Source of the DNA: Methanoregula sp.
Lineage (GTDB): Archaea; Halobacteriota; Methanomicrobia; Methanomicrobiales; Methanospirillaceae
Direction of reading: 5' to 3'
Length of the DNA: 43,898 nucleotides
Assembly: GCA_028679075.1 (NCBI GenBank)
Contig: JAJRCF010000023.1
Coordinates: forward strand, 1-43,898
This document shows, piece by piece, positions 17,291 to 25,054 of this stretch. The notes beneath the pieces are model-generated. The model saw nothing but the letters and a program-made list of their open reading frames with translations. It made no database searches and was not told where the DNA came from. The first letter of the stretch is position 1. Each line of letters starts with the position of its first letter. Made by a program: the position numbers and the translations under genes.

Positions 17291-17920
17291 TTACCGGATA
17301 ATACGTTCCACGCTGAAAAAGACAACGGGGAGCGTCATGTATATCGCCGTACTCCAGGTGCTGCCTGCAAGTGCGAGAAGGATCCCGACAAGAGAGACCG
17401 CAGGGACGACGAGGTTCCGGGAACTGATTTTCCTGATATATGCCGGCTTCAGCGTGGGTTCTGTGAGCCGGTGATCGCCCGTTGCGTACCACCACTGGGC
17501 AGACAGTCCCATGCCGATTGCCAGGAGGTTTGCCTCAAACACCATGGCACCGACCGGGACACTGGAAAAATCACCGGAGAACGAGGTTGAAAACGGGAGC
17601 AGGGCAACAAACATGAGGGTCACAAGATTGATCCAGGTGAAGACGGTATCGAGAGTCTTTACCGAGTGGAACTGCATATGCTGGCTGAGCCAGAATGCCC
17701 CGAGGATCAGGAATGCAAGAACATAGTGAAGGAAATCGGAATGGAGGGCAAGGAGCGCCTGGAGGGCATAGGCATTGGATGAGACCAGGGTTGCCTTATC
17801 CGGCAGGCCCAGGCCGATGACAAGAAGTGTCATCGCAAACGCAAAGATGCCGTCTGAAAGCGCTTCCAGCCTGCCTTTCGTGAGATGGGATTCGTTACTC
17901 CTCTCCGTTTCTTCAGTCAT
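17291..17920 (-). CDS. TMEM175-family (DUF1211) potassium channel-like protein
   Basis: This 209-residue membrane protein has about six hydrophobic segments. The hallmark is at residues 17-35: RLEALSDGIFAFAMTLLVIG, the R-x3-L/F-SDG motif that lines the pore of TMEM175 channels. The prokaryotic proteins conduct potassium. The ATG at 17918-17920 is preceded by GGAGAAGGA. It is followed in the same direction only after the leuB end, so it is probably a single-gene unit. Confidence 0.85.
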   Translation of the reverse strand: MTEETERSNESHLTKGRLEALSDGIFAFAMTLLVIGLGLPDKATLVSSNAYALQALLALHSDFLHYVLAFLILGAFWLSQHMQFHSVKTLDTVFTWINLVTLMFVALLPFSTSFSGDFSSVPVGAMVFEANLLAIGMGLSAQWWYATGDHRLTEPTLKPAYIRKISSRNLVVPAVSLVGILLALAGSTWSTAIYMTLPVVFFSVERIIR

Positions 17921-18005
17921 GATATCCTTCTCCGTAACGGGATTCCCCCGATATTCCTGCCCGTGTCCTTATCCGGTTCCACATCGTCCCGGCTGGTCGG
18001 AATAG

Positions 18006-18944
18006 TCATTTTGCTTTTTCCAATGCCGCCGACGATTCATCCTGGTCGTCATCCCCGCTCAGGGACTTCGATATGATGGACCGGAAATACCCAAAGGTCC
18101 CCTTTGCCTGCCGTCCGCTGACACGTGCCCGGTATTCGCTGACCGTCTGGTCGCCGGAAACGTCGGTGATAAGGAATTCGGCCTCGGCCTGGCCTTCCTC
18201 GACCGCCATCCTGTCAGTGACATCCGTCATCGACCCGGCAATCGCAATGGTCTTCCCGTTCTTCACTACCGGCACCTCGTTCACTTCCACCCAGCACCTC
18301 CTGCCGTCACGGGCCACCATTTCCAGGCGATAGGGAGGTTCTCTCTTACCGGAGGCAACCGCCCGGATCGTCCGTTCAAGGCCGGATGCATTCAGGGGAT
18401 GATCGGTAAGGTAATCGGTCCAGGTCCGTTTCCCTTCTCCCGGACGGCAGCCAAGCAGGTTGCGGATCCTCGGGCTGACAAAGACCACCAGGTGTTCCGT
18501 CGTATGGGAGTAATACATCGGGGCACCGCTTTCAAGGACAAGCATCAGTTCCTGGTCGCGCTTCCGTATCGCCTTCTGCTCGTTCTTGAGAGGTGTGATG
18601 TCCCTTCCGGTCGCGACAACCGAGATGACCTTTTGATCGTCCCCGAGAACAGACTTCGCGGACCAGCTGATGCAGCGCATCCCTTTGTTTGTCTGCAGCC
18701 ACTGTTCGACAACACAGGTGTACGGGGGGCGGAACAGTTTGGTCATCTGCGTGGCGACAACATCAGCGTAACGCTCATCGGTCACCGGCATAAAGATACT
18801 GCCGGACAGTTCTTCCCGGGTTTTACCGATAATCCCGCAATAGGCCCTGTTGACAAAAAGGAGACGGCCTTCAAGGTTGAACCTGACGATAAGATCCTGC
18901 TGGTTCTCTACAAGATCCCGGTATTCCATATCCGAGGTATCCAT
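18006..18944 (-). CDS. Two-PAS-domain sensor protein without a visible output domain
   Basis: This ~312-residue soluble protein has two PAS domains. PAS1 covers about residues 5-120 (DLVENQQDLIVRFNLEGRLL, VNRAYCGIIGKTREEL, ending VVATGRDITPLK). PAS2 covers about 130-255 (ELMLVLESGAPM, FVSPRIRNLLGCRPGE, ending IAGSMTDVTDR). About 55 residues follow with no histidine kinase, cyclase or HTH motif. I use the ATG at 18942-18944; longer in-frame extension lacks coding character. Such proteins may act as stand-alone sensors that bind partner kinases. It is not obviously co-transcribed with a neighbour. Confidence 0.8.
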   Translation of the reverse strand: MDTSDMEYRDLVENQQDLIVRFNLEGRLLFVNRAYCGIIGKTREELSGSIFMPVTDERYADVVATQMTKLFRPPYTCVVEQWLQTNKGMRCISWSAKSVLGDDQKVISVVATGRDITPLKNEQKAIRKRDQELMLVLESGAPMYYSHTTEHLVVFVSPRIRNLLGCRPGEGKRTWTDYLTDHPLNASGLERTIRAVASGKREPPYRLEMVARDGRRCWVEVNEVPVVKNGKTIAIAGSMTDVTDRMAVEEGQAEAEFLITDVSGDQTVSEYRARVSGRQAKGTFGYFRSIISKSLSGDDDQDESSAALEKAK

Positions 18945-19126
18945 TTCTGACCGCCATTTCCTGTGCCGGTTCACTCCTGTATTATGATTGCGAAAGGGGG
19001 AGTGTGCTCTGCTTATGATCATCTGTTTTGGAACTATTAATGTTGCACGATACTGACGAAAAAGAAGTGACCTGTACCTGCCATGAGAGGGGGGGGCAGG
19101 TGAGGGGAAGTGCACTATCCGCGGGT

Positions 19127-19537
19127 TCAGACAGCCACGCTGATCGTCTGCTGGCCTTCTGCCGCCCTGCGGAACCTGGCTGCAGGGGTCTCCGGTATCT
19201 TGACAATCGCAACGGAACGCTCCTTTCCGTAGATCACGGCACGGAGCATGGAGAGGGAGAGGGTGAAATTCCCGGCCTCGAACAGGTCGATATTCAGGGC
19301 TTTTCCTGACGCAGAGACATGGGCAAGGCCCCGGGTCAGGCCAAGATACTCATTCCAGTTACGGGTGAGTTCCTCGACCTGCACGTACATACGTCCCGAG
19401 ACCGCTTTCACGAGATCGGATTTCCGGATTGCATACCTGTTCCCGAGAATATGCAGTTCGACAATATCATGTGACACGCCATCGCCGTCAAGGGCCCGGG
19501 CCCTTGTCTGCTGGAGATATCCTGCTTTTTCCATCAT
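19127..19537 (-). CDS. Hypothetical 136-residue protein downstream of the nitrogenase-like genes
   Basis: I do not recognise this family. The first ~25 residues are polar. The middle reads ELHILGNRYAIRKSDLVKAV and later YLGLTRGLAHVSASGKALNI, then a beta-like end with RSVAIVKIPE. There is no signal peptide, membrane segment or cysteine motif. The frame stays open far upstream (to 20056), but that part runs across the NifD-like gene and has no coding character. The start is the double ATG at 19532-19537 behind AAGGTGG. A TATA-like sequence (about 19579-19590) gives it its own promoter. It lies 128 bases after the NifD-like stop on the same strand, so a functional link is possible but unproven. 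Confidence 0.65.
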   Translation of the reverse strand: MMEKAGYLQQTRARALDGDGVSHDIVELHILGNRYAIRKSDLVKAVSGRMYVQVEELTRNWNEYLGLTRGLAHVSASGKALNIDLFEAGNFTLSLSMLRAVIYGKERSVAIVKIPETPAARFRRAAEGQQTISVAV

Positions 19538-19665
19538 ACACGACCACCTTCTGTCGTATACTGGCGTTGCAGCAGAGAGTATATAACCTCCCGGCGTGTG
19601 CAGGGTGAAAGTGATCTGCCGTCGGAGATTGTGGGGGACATCCATCCCCGCGTAATAAAAATGGC

Positions 19666-20787
19666 CTATGGTTTTTTGTTCATGCAGGCATTCAGCACCT
19701 GTTCGATGAACGAGAGCGTGCCGTTCGTACCGGCGATAGGGGACGGGAACAACCGGATACTCCCCCGGAGGGGAGGGATGATCCCCACGAAGGCTGCATT
19801 GCCGCACACGGAACGTTCGAACGATGACCCGATGACGAGATCGGGGGAATGGGCACTGATCAGGTCTCGTACCTGGGAAAGGCCGGCCACCCGGGCAACC
19901 GGAAACGTCGTGTCGCATTCGCTGTTGCGTGAACCAATGCTGCAAATCTCCGCATCGAGGTACTGGTTCAGCACCCGGGCTGCAAACGTGGCATACGAGC
20001 ACCCCCCGAATACCGCAGCAACCGGGGGATCGTACCGGTGCAGGTACTTGTCGCATGCCTGCACGACCCGTTCTTCCTGATGATCCAGTTCTGCCAGGAC
20101 GGGACCGATGTCAGATCCATCGATAACCTCACCGATCCGGGTAAACGTCTCACGGACCGCGTCAAATCCCAGCATCCCGCCAAGATACTCACCTGTTCCC
20201 GATGCAAAATCCCCGTTTGTACCAATCGTATACGGTGCAGCACGGTGCACATTTTCGAGACGGTCCTGGCAGAATATGGTACCCACCGGGACAGATGCCA
20301 TCCTGAACAGCCGTACCATCTCCTGCACGTTGCCCGCTGAGAACGGGTCAAACATGCACACCCCGTCGATATTCACGCCACAGGAACCCGGATCGGTACG
20401 GGGTTCCAGTATAGCCAGGGCCTTGGCATACCCGGTCTCGATATCCCCGGAAAAGCCCGGGCTGTCGACAAGGATCACATCATGGCCTTCGAGCATGGAA
20501 CGGATATCCTCACCAAGAATGGCAGGCACGCAGGTGGTGATCACCGCGATCCTCTTTCCCGTCTTCGAGAGCCCGCCGATCACTTCCAGGAGCCGGTCCT
20601 CCGACCCGAAGATCACCTCGTTCTCAAGAATGAACGTGCCGTGAAGCGGGGCATGGAGGAGCGTTGTGGGATAATAATAGCACCCGCTTGATCCATGGAT
20701 GACCACCGCTATCCCATCAAACCCCGCAAGACAGGCCGCAGCACCGGTCATGGCACAGGGCCAGAGCGGGTTGTCGCACTCAGGCAT
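19666..20787 (-). CDS. Nitrogenase component 1-like protein, D-type subunit
   Basis: This 373-residue protein belongs to the nitrogenase/protochlorophyllide reductase/CfbD superfamily. Three cysteines sit where the family binds its intersubunit Fe-S cluster: Cys11 (NPLWPCAMTGA), Cys36 (VVIHGSSGCYYY) and Cys86 (VITTCVPAILGEDI). A C-terminal Rossmann-like part (VAAVFGGCSYATFAARVL, DLVIGSSFERSV) is retained. It is far shorter than NifD (about 480-500). I see no counterpart of the FeMo-cofactor Cys and His ligands, so nitrogen fixation is unlikely. Its start overlaps the K-type gene by 8 bases. It differs in motif from CfbD as I know it (family text such as AAMYTLRDL and MHGPSGCCFR). The reaction is unknown. 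Confidence 0.8.
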   Translation of the reverse strand: MPECDNPLWPCAMTGAAACLAGFDGIAVVIHGSSGCYYYPTTLLHAPLHGTFILENEVIFGSEDRLLEVIGGLSKTGKRIAVITTCVPAILGEDIRSMLEGHDVILVDSPGFSGDIETGYAKALAILEPRTDPGSCGVNIDGVCMFDPFSAGNVQEMVRLFRMASVPVGTIFCQDRLENVHRAAPYTIGTNGDFASGTGEYLGGMLGFDAVRETFTRIGEVIDGSDIGPVLAELDHQEERVVQACDKYLHRYDPPVAAVFGGCSYATFAARVLNQYLDAEICSIGSRNSECDTTFPVARVAGLSQVRDLISAHSPDLVIGSSFERSVCGNAAFVGIIPPLRGSIRLFPSPIAGTNGTLSFIEQVLNACMNKKP

Positions 20788-21820
20788 GGGTTGCCCGCCT
20801 CCAGCGGTGGAGCATCCGTCGCGTCCCGGCAGTCCCTACCGCAGCGCTGACGGGCAGGCGGACAGGGTGCCCCGTTTCACCCGGCGTGAAGCCCAGTGCC
20901 CGGGCCAGTTCTTCGGCGGCACGGATATCTTCCGGCCCGGAAAGGGAGGGATCGAGTGCGGCCCGGGACTGACGGAGATCGGTAAACCCGGCAATCAACT
21001 CCTCTTGCCGGGCACGTTCCCCTTCTGTCGCCCCCTTCCCGTCAATACCGCAGCACTCCGCAACCGATGCGATGAAGGAGAGCGTGTCCGAGAGACCGTG
21101 GGGGAATGACGGGAGGAAGGGCGTCCCAAACCGGTCCTTAAGATACTCCCCTACCGGGACAAGTGACGGGCTGCGGAGGATATTGAGCTGTGCCGCACCA
21201 AGCGCGGATATCCGGTCGTACGTGATATCATGGATAAAACGCAGGTTCACATGAAGGCCGAGCAGGGAGAGGAGCCGTGCGATCTCCGCATAGTTCTCGT
21301 CGATCTCATATTCGAGGTTCATCTCCCCGATGATATTCACCCCGGCGGACCTCCGGCAGGGCCCGGCAGTCCCCGCGAGGGCAATGAGGGCATTATTCAC
21401 CCCGTCCTGGAATGTCCCCCCAAGAAAACCTGCCGTGGGAACCGGTATGACCGGAATGCCGTATTCCTCCGAACACACGGCTTCGACATCGTCACCGATC
21501 GTCTCGACAATACAGGTCGAGAGCACAAAGACGGCCCGGGAATTCCGGCCTGCAGCCTTCGCGATAGCCTGCCGGAGGGCTGCCTCACCACCGAAGATAA
21601 CCTCGGTCTCAGACAACCCGGTCGAGACCAGTTCTGGCAGGAGGGCACGGTCGTTGTCAAGCCAGGTCGCGTGCAGTAACGACGCGTTATGGTGGCTGCA
21701 CCCCTTCGGGCCGTGCACGACCGTGACTGCGTCTCGGATATGGGAGGTCACCGATATGGCCCCGGTAAGGGTACAGCCTCCGAGCCTAGAAGAATTCACG
21801 GGCAAGGGATTCAAGCTCAT
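20780..21820 (-). CDS. Nitrogenase component 1-like protein, K-type subunit with shortened C-terminus
   Basis: This 346-residue protein is a second, different component 1-type subunit. The three conserved cysteines are Cys16 ([10 protein letters not shown]), Cys41 ([12 protein letters not shown]) and Cys103 ([16 protein letters not shown]). GVNIIGEMN and [16 protein letters not shown] mark the central domain. After about residue 300 the expected third Rossmann domain is not recognisable; the protein ends in a basic tail (RRMLHRWRR). Paired with the D-type protein it could form a heterodimer with a six-cysteine cluster site. The ATG at 21818-21820 is used; a TTG start nine bases upstream is less likely. 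It overlaps the NifH-like gene by 35 bases. Confidence 0.8.
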   Translation of the reverse strand: MSLNPLPVNSSRLGGCTLTGAISVTSHIRDAVTVVHGPKGCSHHNASLLHATWLDNDRALLPELVSTGLSETEVIFGGEAALRQAIAKAAGRNSRAVFVLSTCIVETIGDDVEAVCSEEYGIPVIPVPTAGFLGGTFQDGVNNALIALAGTAGPCRRSAGVNIIGEMNLEYEIDENYAEIARLLSLLGLHVNLRFIHDITYDRISALGAAQLNILRSPSLVPVGEYLKDRFGTPFLPSFPHGLSDTLSFIASVAECCGIDGKGATEGERARQEELIAGFTDLRQSRAALDPSLSGPEDIRAAEELARALGFTPGETGHPVRLPVSAAVGTAGTRRMLHRWRRATHA

Positions 21821-22598
21821 CGATCTCAAGAGGGGTGGGGATGGTTAACCGGGTATTTTCCATGATACGCTGTGCGAGGGTGCGGTAGTGACCCGCCTGG
21901 GCCGAGTCCGGGCGGTATTCGATCACGGTCTGCCGGTTCACTTCGGCTTCCTGAACGACATGGTCGCGGGGAATATACATCACCATGGCACTGTTCACCC
22001 GGCGGGCGAACTCGGTCACCAATTCTTCTTCCCGCGGCTGGCCTTTTGCATTGCAGATCACGCCGGCAAGCCGGCACTTGCTCTTCACCCGGGACGAGAG
22101 CCTCTGGACGGCCTTGCAGATATTGTTGGCTGCGTACAGGGACATCAGTTCACCGGAAGTGACAAGGTAGATCTCCTGTGCATAGCCTTCCCGCATCGGC
22201 ATTGCAAACCCGCCGCAGACCACGTCCCCGAGCACGTCGTAGACGATGACATCGCCTTCAAGGGCCCCGAATTTCTCGAGCAGCTGGAAGGTGGCGATGA
22301 TCCCGCGTCCCGCACAGCCGACACCGGGCTCGGGCCCTCCCGCCTCCACGCAGCGGACACCGTTGTAACCGGTAAAGACTACATCAGAGAGTGAGACTCC
22401 CTCATTGCCACGTTCCCGTACAAGATCCATGACGGTCGGGATGAACCGGCCCTGCATCAGCATCCGGGTGCTGTCCCGCTTGGGGTCGCAGCCGATCTGC
22501 ATGACCGAGACACCCCTGCCGGAGAGTGCTGCCGAGAGGTTGGCAGAAGTGGTGGACTTCCCGATCCCGCCTTTCCCGTACAGGGCGATCTGTTTCAT
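21786..22598 (-). CDS. NifH/BchL/CfbC-type ATP-dependent Fe-S reductase
   Basis: This ~270-residue protein would transfer electrons to the component 1-like subunits with ATP hydrolysis. Walker A is GKGGIGKST (residues 8-16). The 4Fe-4S ligands between two monomers are Cys95 (GVGCAGRG) and Cys128 ([12 protein letters not shown]). The Arg in CAGRG, the ADP-ribosylated residue in NifH, is present. [10 protein letters not shown] follows the usual switch segment. The ATG at 22596-22598 precedes [11 protein letters not shown] and has no ribosome-binding site, but a TATA box lies about 25 bases upstream, so a leaderless message is likely. It is the first gene of the nitrogenase-like cluster. It could be mistaken for nifH or cfbC by similarity. 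Confidence 0.9.
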   Translation of the reverse strand: MKQIALYGKGGIGKSTTSANLSAALSGRGVSVMQIGCDPKRDSTRMLMQGRFIPTVMDLVRERGNEGVSLSDVVFTGYNGVRCVEAGGPEPGVGCAGRGIIATFQLLEKFGALEGDVIVYDVLGDVVCGGFAMPMREGYAQEIYLVTSGELMSLYAANNICKAVQRLSSRVKSKCRLAGVICNAKGQPREEELVTEFARRVNSAMVMYIPRDHVVQEAEVNRQTVIEYRPDSAQAGHYRTLAQRIMENTRLTIPTPLEIDELESLAREFF

Positions 22599-22616
22599 TG
22601 GCGTACAATGGGGCGG

Positions 22617-22628
22617 CAATTTATATTA
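22617..22628 (-). promoter_or_regulatory. TATA box of the nitrogenase-like operon
   Basis: Read on the minus strand the sequence is TAATATAAATTG. Its centre is about 25 bases from the NifH-like ATG, which puts the transcription start at or beside the start codon. An imperfect dyad (GTTAAC-AAAA-GTAAAC, 22640-22655) lies just upstream and could be an operator. Confidence 0.6.
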
Positions 22629-22743
22629 GATCTCCTGATGTTAACAAAAGTAAACTTGTGTTGGGCCGGCATCAGATGGCAGGACAATGGACGGAGAACC
22701 TCCACAACGGGATCAATCAGAGGATATTTAGGGAGCAGGGATC

Positions 22744-23100
22744 ATGATCGTAGATACCATGGAATACCTGCAGACACTGCTCAAGTTCATTGCAGGAGGG
22801 AGCATCATTGTCGGGGTAACGTACCTGGCACAGCAGGTGAACCCAAAATACGGGGGCATCCTTGCCGCCGCACCCATCATCACCACCATTGCATTCCTCT
22901 TCACCTATAATGAAGCCGGCAGGGCCACCACCCAGCAGCTGGTCCTCGGGACCTTCTTCTTCGCCATCCCGTCGGTGATATTCCTCGTATCCCTGTACTT
23001 CCTCATGAACCGGCTGGGATTCCTGGAAAGTCTCGGCGGGGCATATGGCGTCTGGATCATGTCTGTGCTGGTTATCAGCCGGTTCATTCCCGTCGTATAA
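22744..23100 (+). CDS. DUF3147-type small membrane protein
   Basis: This 118-residue protein has four hydrophobic segments (about residues 12-30, 37-55, 62-85, 95-115). The N-terminal LLKFIAGGSIIVGVTYLAQQ, followed by PKYGGILAAAPI, matches the DUF3147 pattern. A GGGAG ribosome-binding site precedes the ATG. It is divergent from the nitrogenase-like operon and convergent with trkH. Function is unknown; transport is plausible from its fold. Confidence 0.75.
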   Translation: MIVDTMEYLQTLLKFIAGGSIIVGVTYLAQQVNPKYGGILAAAPIITTIAFLFTYNEAGRATTQQLVLGTFFFAIPSVIFLVSLYFLMNRLGFLESLGGAYGVWIMSVLVISRFIPVV

Positions 23101-23128
23101 CCGGGGCTCCTGAAGAGGGACCGGGCTG

Positions 23129-24586
23129 TTATTCAGGGCCACGGATCAAGGCCAGAAACAGGATCACGACCGGGATCACTTCCAGCCTCCCGATCCACAT
23201 CACCAGGATAAAGATCCATTTCGATATCACCGGCATATCCGGGGAGACATACCCGGTATTGATGCCGCAGGTGGCGAATGCGGAGACCACCTGGAAGACA
23301 ATTTCCGTCAGGGAGAACGTGGTCAGGTGGTACTGGAGCACCGCGAGGGAGGCGACAAAGACGATGACAACCGACAGGAGGATCACGAGCATGTTCTTTG
23401 CAGTCTCCAGCTCCGCGGTCGCCTTCGGGATCACCCTCCCCGCGATCTTGAACGGTACAAGAACCTTCCCGCTCACGTACAACCGCTGGAACCACCACAT
23501 GAGAGCCCGGATCGCAAATGCAACCCGGTCAAGCTTGATCCCCCCGGCCGTGCTTCCGGTCGCGCCGCCGATGAAGGTGAGCATGGCAAGGAAAAGCAGG
23601 GTGACACCGGCCCAGCTCTGGAGATCCACGATCTGGAAGCCGGTGCTCGTCAGGGCGGATACCGCCATGAAGAGCCCCTGCCAGAGTGCCTGTACCATGT
23701 CAAGATCGGAGAAGAAAATCAGGTCATAGGCCAGCACGGCAGTTCCCGCAGCAAGGAAAACAAAGAACAATTTGACCTGCTTGTCGCCAAAGAAGCTCCA
23801 GCGGTGGTGTTCCAGGATCAGGAAATAGAGTTTGAACGGAAGGGCACCGGCGATCATGATGGGGATGAGCATGATCTCAAGCGCAATGCTGTCGTAGTAG
23901 AGGACACCCCCCTCGTGCAGCGTGAACCCCCCGGTCGAGATCGTCGAGAGGGCGAGGTTGACCGATTCCCAGAGCGATAACCCGGTGAACAGGATGAGCC
24001 CGATGGCACAGAACGTGAGGACCGCATAAATTTTCCAGAGCGCCCGGCCGGCCGCAACAATACCGGGCATCAGGGGCTCTTCCCGGCTCTCGTTCCGGAA
24101 GATCTTTGACCGGAACAGCCCCGTATTGCTGGCAAGGGCGACGCTGAACGCAATGATACCGATACCCCCAACCCACTGCATGTAGGAACGCCAGAAGAGG
24201 AGCGTGAAGGGAGCGGTATCCAGCGAGCGGATCATGGAGAACGCAGTGCCGGTCCAGCCGGCCATGCCTTCGAAGACCGCATCGGTAAAACTCATGTGCA
24301 GGCCCAGCATGAACGGGATGCCGCTCACCATGGCACAGGCAAACCAGACCAGTGCCACCGAGCACATGGCCGTGGAGAGCCGGTTGCCCTTACCGCTGCG
24401 GGGAAGTTTTTTGAGGGCGATACCGGTAATAAAAAAGATGGCCGGTACGGTTGCCATGGGCAGGAGCATGTCCCACTCGGAGAAGAGGACCGCAATGATC
24501 AGGGGGACGCAGGTCACCGGGGCGACAAAGGTGAAGATATCACCGAGATCCGCGATGATCGTGGAGAGATACCCGAGCCGGCCCAT
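23129..24586 (-). CDS. trkH: TrkH-family potassium transporter subunit
   Basis: This ~485-residue membrane protein has four loop-helix repeats with selectivity-filter glycines: GWTGTAFSMI, STGGFTLHE, TSTGFQIVD and ATCGINTGY, in order. GGATGSTAGGIKLDR is the typical TrkH/KtrB segment after the third repeat. It imports potassium together with a cytosolic TrkA/KtrA regulator, which is not in this window. The ATG at 24584-24586 is used; a GTG one codon upstream is equally possible and no ribosome-binding site is visible. It lies downstream of the desulfoferrodoxin gene in the same direction, after a 70-base gap. Confidence 0.92.
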   Translation of the reverse strand: MGRLGYLSTIIADLGDIFTFVAPVTCVPLIIAVLFSEWDMLLPMATVPAIFFITGIALKKLPRSGKGNRLSTAMCSVALVWFACAMVSGIPFMLGLHMSFTDAVFEGMAGWTGTAFSMIRSLDTAPFTLLFWRSYMQWVGGIGIIAFSVALASNTGLFRSKIFRNESREEPLMPGIVAAGRALWKIYAVLTFCAIGLILFTGLSLWESVNLALSTISTGGFTLHEGGVLYYDSIALEIMLIPIMIAGALPFKLYFLILEHHRWSFFGDKQVKLFFVFLAAGTAVLAYDLIFFSDLDMVQALWQGLFMAVSALTSTGFQIVDLQSWAGVTLLFLAMLTFIGGATGSTAGGIKLDRVAFAIRALMWWFQRLYVSGKVLVPFKIAGRVIPKATAELETAKNMLVILLSVVIVFVASLAVLQYHLTTFSLTEIVFQVVSAFATCGINTGYVSPDMPVISKWIFILVMWIGRLEVIPVVILFLALIRGPE

Positions 24587-24658
24587 CACTATTGGGTTGC
24601 CGCTCGTGCTCTATTAGTGTTTGCCCGGTGGCGTGATAAAAAAGGAGGGGGAAGAGGC

Positions 24659-25039
24659 TTAGGCCTTGTCGGTCCAGAGCCCGTGCACATTGCAGTATGC
24701 CCGCACTTTCAGACGGCCATCCGGCACGGTGAACTCCGCTTCTGGTTTCTGCCCGGGTTTCAGTCCCTGCACAAAAAGGGAATCGCCGGAGATTACCTCG
24801 ATCCACTGGATATAGTGTTTCTCCTCCATCGGGTGGGGGATTGCCCCGAGTTTCACCCGGATCCCCTTTTGGGTCTTTTCAACAACGGGCACATGCTTCT
24901 CCTTTCCCGTATCCTCCGTCTTTTCCACCTGGAGGATCATGGGCTGGCCGCAACAGGAGAGGGTACCACCGGAAGGGCTGACCACCATCGTGGTGTTTCC
25001 ACATACGCCGCACTTATAGACTTCGAGCATTTTTGTCAT
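24659..25039 (-). CDS. dfx: Desulfoferrodoxin (superoxide reductase)
   Basis: This ~126-residue protein reduces superoxide to hydrogen peroxide without making oxygen. The N-terminal domain has the desulforedoxin-type site: CGVCG near residue 10 and CCGQ near 30. The C-terminal domain has the Fe(His)4Cys centre pieces HPMEEKHYIQWIEV and YCNVHGLW, plus KHVPVV with the lid Lys/Glu region. The ATG at 25037-25039 follows GTGAGG. It is the last gene of the rubredoxin-FprA-desulfoferrodoxin unit, where rubredoxin is the expected electron donor. Confidence 0.93.
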   Translation of the reverse strand: MTKMLEVYKCGVCGNTTMVVSPSGGTLSCCGQPMILQVEKTEDTGKEKHVPVVEKTQKGIRVKLGAIPHPMEEKHYIQWIEVISGDSLFVQGLKPGQKPEAEFTVPDGRLKVRAYCNVHGLWTDKA

Positions 25040-25054
25040 ATTACGCCTCACGGG

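Noticed and set aside
19076-19101. The ACCTGCC/GGCAGGT hairpin after the 136-residue ORF as a terminator
   Set aside because: The stem is 7 bp with a 12-base loop but has no T-tract; left as a low-grade possibility.
19538-20056. The upstream part of the long minus-strand frame that ends at 19127
   Set aside because: It overlaps the NifD-like gene in another frame and reads as a mix of Pro, Arg and Cys; the real gene starts at 19537 behind a ribosome-binding site.
19666-22598. A true nitrogenase (nifHDK)
   Set aside because: Catalytic-type subunits are far too short and lack recognisable FeMo-cofactor ligands, and no nif assembly genes are near.
19666-22598. The F430 enzyme CfbC/CfbD
   Set aside because: Two different component 1-like proteins are present and their motifs differ from CfbD as I know it. 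It is not strictly excluded without a tree.
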